From Candidatus Alectryobacillus merdavium (lineage in GTDB: Bacteria > Bacillota_I > Bacilli_A > RFN20 > CAG-826), in the NCBI GenBank assembly GCA_017694735.1, contig JADIMN010000144.1, positions 1-15,044 on the forward strand: DNA of 15,044 nt. The letters run 5' to 3'. Below the pieces are notes generated by a model that made no database searches, was not told where the DNA came from, and saw only the letters and a list, made by a program, of their open reading frames with translations. Each line of letters begins with the position of its first letter. Position 1 is the stretch's first letter. Shown in pieces: positions 14,723-15,044 of this stretch. A program made the position numbers and the translations under genes.

Positions 14723-15044
14723 AACTTTCTTTTAAATAAACGGCTTTAATATTTTCAGGATTATGTTCATAATCAATATGTTTTCTAATATTTAACATAT
14801 TTATGAAAATATTATTATTTTTTCCTTTAATATCTAAATAATTTGTATCTCCACAAATTGAAATATTATCTTTATACTTATTTTTAATCAAAGATAAAAC
14901 TTCATCATTACTTAATATACAATCTTTTAAAATACATTCATCACCTTTATAAATAGCAGTATAACTTCTATTAGATCTTGCGTTTATTAAGCAAATTGAC
15001 AAGTTATTTGGATCTTTTAGTATTTCAAGAGAAGAAGTTAAATA
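14709..15044 (-). CDS. tsaB: TsaB, t6A synthesis subunit; 5' end outside window
   Basis: TsaB is the catalytically inactive paralogue of TsaD that dimerises with it and is needed for t6A37 formation. The frame is open to the window edge and 111 residues are visible, about the C-terminal half of a usual protein of 215-230. The part YLTSSLEILKDPNNLSICLI followed by NARSNRSYTAIYKGD matches the TsaB pattern of a 'SLE.L' helix and then 'IDAR..EVY.A.Y'. A TTG at 15002 could be mistaken for a start, but the conserved residues upstream of it show that the gene continues beyond the window. The arginine-containing NARSNRSY replaces the common DARRxEVY. It is followed by rimI (14-base overlap) and tsaD, the standard Firmicutes order. 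Confidence 0.85.
   Translation of the reverse strand, partial: YLTSSLEILKDPNNLSICLINARSNRSYTAIYKGDECILKDCILSNDEVLSLIKNKYKDNISICGDTNYLDIKGKNNNIFINMLNIRKHIDYEHNPENIKAVYLKESYDKN

Noticed and set aside
15000..15002. TTG as the start codon of tsaB
   Set aside because: The frame continues upstream with residues matching TsaB (SLEILK and the INAR segment), so the gene is cut by the window edge rather than starting here.
1..15044. Mycoplasma-type code with TGA as Trp
   Set aside because: gatC and the gene at 10300-10875 end in TGA at natural ends and in ATGA overlaps with the next gene, and Trp positions such as GSGKSTWA in the kinase use TGG.

Overview
The window is strongly AT-rich bacterial DNA, packed with genes and largely in one direction. 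The gene content and order point to a low-GC Firmicute or Mollicutes-related lineage, of the kind seen in gut Bacilli or RF39-like genomes (inference). The order pcrA-ligA-gatC-gatA-gatB is a classic Firmicutes arrangement. TGA acts as a stop (end of gatC, end of the gene at 10300-10875) and Trp is encoded by TGG, so the code is the standard bacterial one and not the Mycoplasma code. No stretch of more than 300 bases lacks a gene; the longest non-protein stretch (54-275) holds an insertion-sequence end, a terminator and a tRNA.

Left edge (1-131): the end of an insertion sequence, probably IS21-like, with two tandem terminal repeats, a hairpin overlapping the ribosome binding site, and the first 17 codons of a gene reading out of the window. 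It abuts the terminator (132-169) of the neighbouring transcript.

Minus-strand block 1 (9296 down to 132): pcrA, ligA, gatC, gatA, gatB, galE, a T4-Pnk-like P-loop kinase, then tRNA-Gln(CUG) and a terminator. No internal terminator was recognised, so it may be one operon of about 9 kb. It joins DNA unwinding and sealing, Gln-tRNA(Gln) formation by transamidation, nucleotide-sugar epimerisation and a small kinase. The tRNA-Gln at the end is a potential substrate of the GatCAB enzyme encoded upstream. pcrA has no Shine-Dalgarno and a perfect extended -10 placed so that its mRNA should be leaderless.

Plus-strand island (9410-11639): three tightly packed genes of unknown function, transcribed divergently from pcrA. 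They encode a polytopic membrane protein (DUF2232 or ECF S-component-like), a protein with an N-terminal membrane segment and a long Gln/Asn-rich tail, and a three- or four-helix membrane protein with an Asn-rich tail. A 66-residue tail-anchored protein converges on them from the other strand. This is the least explained part of the window.

Minus-strand block 2 (15044 down to 11646): tsaB (cut by the window edge), rimI, tsaD, asnS and the 66-residue gene. tsaB and tsaD act in tRNA t6A37 synthesis, rimI is a ribosomal-protein-type N-acetyltransferase and asnS charges tRNA-Asn directly. A direct asparaginyl route, with no glutaminyl-tRNA synthetase in view, suggests that GatCAB here mainly serves tRNA-Gln.
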